Shown in pieces: positions 61,859 to 64,000 of a DNA stretch of 64,000 bases. The DNA is taken from the NCBI GenBank assembly GCA_000381625.1, contig KB906767.1, forward strand, positions 6,347,672-6,411,671, in the 5' to 3' direction. Each line of letters opens with the position of its first letter. Position 1 is the stretch's first letter. This DNA is from Bryobacterales bacterium KBS 96. Lineage in GTDB: Bacteria > Acidobacteriota > Terriglobia > Bryobacterales > Bryobacteraceae. A program made the position numbers and the translations under genes. The notes under the pieces were generated by a model. That model was not told where the DNA came from. It saw only the letters and a list, made by a program, of their open reading frames with translations, and made no database searches.

Positions 61859-62021
61859 AGGCCTGAACTATCGAGTATATTCTGCGCCACAATCGAGCAC
61901 GGAAGGCGCTGAAACGGAGCCGCCGCACGCAAGTGCGCGGTTCACGGCCAATGAACACCACTTCGCTCTCTACAAATCGCGCCCACAGCGAGAGAAGAAG
62001 GCACGCCTTTGTGGCGCACGC

Positions 62022-62053
62022 TTCATTGTGCTGGCGGGCAGTTCACTGCCTGC
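62022..62053. repeat. Hairpin repeat, copy 2
   Basis: TTCATTGTGCTGGCGGGCAG then TTCACTGCCTGC, almost identical to 36618-36650. The stem GCGGGCAG/CTGCCTGC has one G-T pair. It lies upstream of the cytochrome gene and downstream of the S4 gene, in a 270-bp gene-free stretch. Confidence 0.6.
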
Positions 62054-62130
62054 TCCCGTCGAACTGAATTGGACATCCGGCGATCGCGCCGCACGTTGCG
62101 CTTTCGCGCCGGCGGCAATCGAATTTGCGG

Positions 62131-62511
62131 TCACGCTCTACCGCGAATGCGGTCAAGTTCGCGGCGGTTACGCTTCGAGGGCCTGCCTTCGTGAAACGCT
62201 TCGAAATGCGGCATCGCTTTGTGCTCATCCGCCAGCTTCTGCCGTAATGTCTTGCTCGCTTCGGTCTCAAGATAGAGCGTCCGCGCCACCGTCGCCGGAC
62301 CCCGCATCTCGCTCAGAAGCAAGACCTCCACCTGAAACTCGCCGCTGTCGTTCTTAATTTGCAGAAGGTCGCCGGCGCGCACTTCGCGCGAAGGCTTGGC
62401 TTTCTGTCCATTGCACTCAATCCTGCCGAGTTCGCAGGCTCGGGCAGCGATCGCGCGCGTTTTGAAGAAGCGGGCGGCCCAAAGCCACTTGTCCATCCTC
62501 ACGCGGTCCAT
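62131..62511 (-). CDS. S4-domain RNA-binding protein (Hsp15-like)
   Basis: 126 residues from ATG 62511 with GAGA seven bases upstream; ATG 62496 (MDKWLWAARF) would match the family's usual start. The S4 domain is clear: MDKWLWAARFFKTRAIAARA, then GRIECNGQKAKPSREVRAGD. The C-terminal tail is basic (GRPSKRNRRELDRIRGR). In Escherichia coli Hsp15 binds stalled large subunits carrying nascent chains; the same role is inferred here. It is a single gene beside the transposase. Confidence 0.9.
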   Translation of the reverse strand: MDRVRMDKWLWAARFFKTRAIAARACELGRIECNGQKAKPSREVRAGDLLQIKNDSGEFQVEVLLLSEMRGPATVARTLYLETEASKTLRQKLADEHKAMPHFEAFHEGRPSKRNRRELDRIRGRA

Positions 62512-62584
62512 GGTCCATTCTCGTACGTGACGGGATGTTTCTACAGCCCGAGGGCCACCCAAGTTGATGAAAACGGCGGCGTGC

Positions 62585-62634
62585 CAGCACCGGACCGCGA
62601 CTGTGGAGGAGCGGACGCTTCAGCACCTTCAATG
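62585..62634 (+). repeat. Dispersed repeat, copy C
   Basis: CAGCACCGGACCGCGACTGT followed by GGAGGAGCGGACGCTT, related to the copies near 29480 and 44184. It lies just upstream of the S4 gene and 150 bp from the end of the transposase gene. Confidence 0.6.
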
Positions 62635-62783
62635 GTGGTTCTGTCGCAATACTCGTCACAATTAACATAAACGGCAATTTTGTTGACGCACTGGACTAGC
62701 GCGTAATTCCTGAACGCGCATTTGGTTCGCGCCGCGAGGATGCCCGCTTTCTAGTTGAAACGCGCGACGGAATTTCCTCCTGA

Positions 62784-63995
62784 TCATGCCACAGTGGCGT
62801 GACGAAGAGGGAGACCTTTGATGACCGCGAGCTCCAATTCTTTGACGAGGATGGGAATCTCACGATAACCATGCACTCGATTCCATCTGGACTCTGCCCA
62901 TAACAAGCCGCTGGCAACCCAGCGGAGATGTTGATCGCCGCCCTGCCAGCGCTTCACATTGCGGCACACGGTCTCCACGATGGAGAAGGCAGATTCGATC
63001 GGGTTGGTGCTCGCCAAGCTGGTCCGTAGTCGCGGCGGCACACGCAAGCGGTGAACCGTGAGGGTGTCTTCCAGACCTTCTTCCAGACTTCGGGCAGCGC
63101 TCGGATTCAAAGCCATCAATTCTCGGAGGAGACGCAGCAACGCTCGTCGGGCATCGATATACTCGCGCATCCCGTAAGCACTGAGCAGCTTTTGCCGGAC
63201 GTGCGCCTGGTGCTCCTCGGTGAGGTGATCGACCACGTTTCGGACCTTGTGGACTTGACAACGTTGGATGAACCCTGCCTTCCCAGCGGTCCGCCGGACC
63301 GCGGCCGAGAGCGCCTTGCCACCATCTAAGACATACAGCCGTGGAACTTCGAAATCCACGCCTCGCTCCCGCAACTCGTCCAATAGCTGCTTCACCACCG
63401 TGGTGTTCTCGGTGGCGCCTTGCCGCAGCCCCAACACCAGCTTTTGGCCGTGCACCGTGATGCCTAACACGGTGATCAACTGTTGGTCGTCAAAGTTCGT
63501 TCCGTCGATCATCATCGCGCAGAACGCATATTCGCGGAGCGGTCGCGCCAGCAATTTGTCCAAACGTTCCCGGCTGGCCTCAATAAAGTGCTCGCTGATG
63601 GTGGACTTCTGGATCCCATACGCCTGTTCTAATTCTTTGACCACGGCGTTGTACCGGCGGGTCGTGATCCCGTGCATCATCTTTTGCCATACCGACTCCT
63701 CCATCAGCGAGGCGCGCTGCAGCAACTCGTAGCTGCCCAGCGGCACTTCTCGTTTTCTGGTGTCGCGCACTCGCGGCCTCTGCAGCGGAATCTTCTGCCC
63801 ACCCACCACGCAATAGCCAGGTTCACTGCCCCAGCGATTGTTCATCCGCGCCGCGTTGGCTCGGTTCTTCTCTCCCACCAATGCCGTCACTTCGTGTCCC
63901 ATCACGCTTTCGGCCAGCTTGGTGAAAGCGGCCATCGCCACGTTCATCAATCCACGCTGGATCAGATCAAGAACCTCTTTGAGTGGAATCACCAA
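62784..63995 (-). mobile_element. IS256-family transposase, possibly incomplete at its N-terminus
   Basis: 403 residues from a TTG at 63995; the frame stays open to the window edge, so the true start may be outside. It is a Mutator-type (IS256) transposase with MMIDGTNFDDQQL (first Asp), YVLDGGKALSAAV (second Asp) and the STNPIESAFSIVE segment containing the third acidic residue of the DDE triad. FIQRCQVHKVRNVVDHL is the family's best-known motif. Left inverted repeat should lie between 62650 and 62784, but without the other end I cannot place it. The coding sequence is intact as far as visible. Confidence 0.92.
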
Positions 63996-64000
63996 TTGGA

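Noticed and set aside
62650..62784. Left inverted repeat of the IS256 element
   Set aside because: The opposite end is outside the window, so no terminal repeat or target duplication can be shown.

Overview
The window looks like chromosome from a Gram-negative soil bacterium of the Acidobacteriota, most like the Bryobacter/Solibacter group. This is inferred from gene content, not from a phylogenetic marker: an Oar-like TonB-dependent receptor with an N-terminal carboxypeptidase-regulatory domain, DUF2934 and DUF6496 proteins, a PQQ dehydrogenase paired with an odd diheme cytochrome, a YncE-type propeller, ClpC in a genome that also has LolD, and fairly high GC with many short hairpin repeats. 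I saw no rRNA, tRNA, CRISPR array or prophage.

Layout. 0-6.5 kb: partial alpha/beta hydrolase, DJ-1/PfpI protein, Gfo/Idh/MocA oxidoreductase, glycine-rich FecR-domain protein, a MocR-type regulator whose PLP lysine is replaced by arginine, and a secreted beta carbonic anhydrase. 6.7-13 kb: methyltransferase, alaS, YpdA-like reductase, second methyltransferase, propeller protein. 13-20 kb: SGNH hydrolase, LytM-domain protein, an unrecognised membrane protein, and a divergent pair of plant-polymer esterases (CE15 glucuronoyl esterase-like and tannase/feruloyl esterase-like). 20-24 kb: Uma2 nuclease-like protein, a PAS/GAF histidine kinase with its CheY-like partner, DUF2934. 24-30 kb: treZ-treY (trehalose from maltooligosaccharide), DUF6496 protein, single-cysteine Tpx. 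30-43 kb: secreted unknown, UvrC-N-like protein, a 53-residue zinc-ribbon protein, yvcK, glmU, rhaT-like transporter, a ROK protein with an apparent CTG start, a SWIM/SNF2 ATPase, an HTTM pair.

43-47.6 kb is the accessory part: two small secreted proteins, a TIG-domain protein with an unclear 5' end, an AT-richer pair of paralogous secreted proteins of which the second is broken by a perfect 16-bp tandem duplication, and a truncated second copy of the TIG segment. 47.7-55.3 kb: clpC and lolD (overlapping), an octaheme cytochrome, a small helical exported protein, and a tightly coupled operon of PfkB kinase, ROK kinase and GmhA-like isomerase. 55.6-62 kb: TonB receptor, PQQ dehydrogenase plus cytochrome. 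62-64 kb: S4 RNA-binding protein and an IS256-family transposase running to the window edge.

Dispersed hairpins and repeats sit in most intergenic regions, especially between convergent genes. No large new multi-gene system is evident. The strongest leads are the lysine-less MocR, the duplication-broken paralogue next to a copied TIG segment, the kinase/kinase/isomerase operon, the paired lignocellulose esterases and the single-cysteine Tpx.
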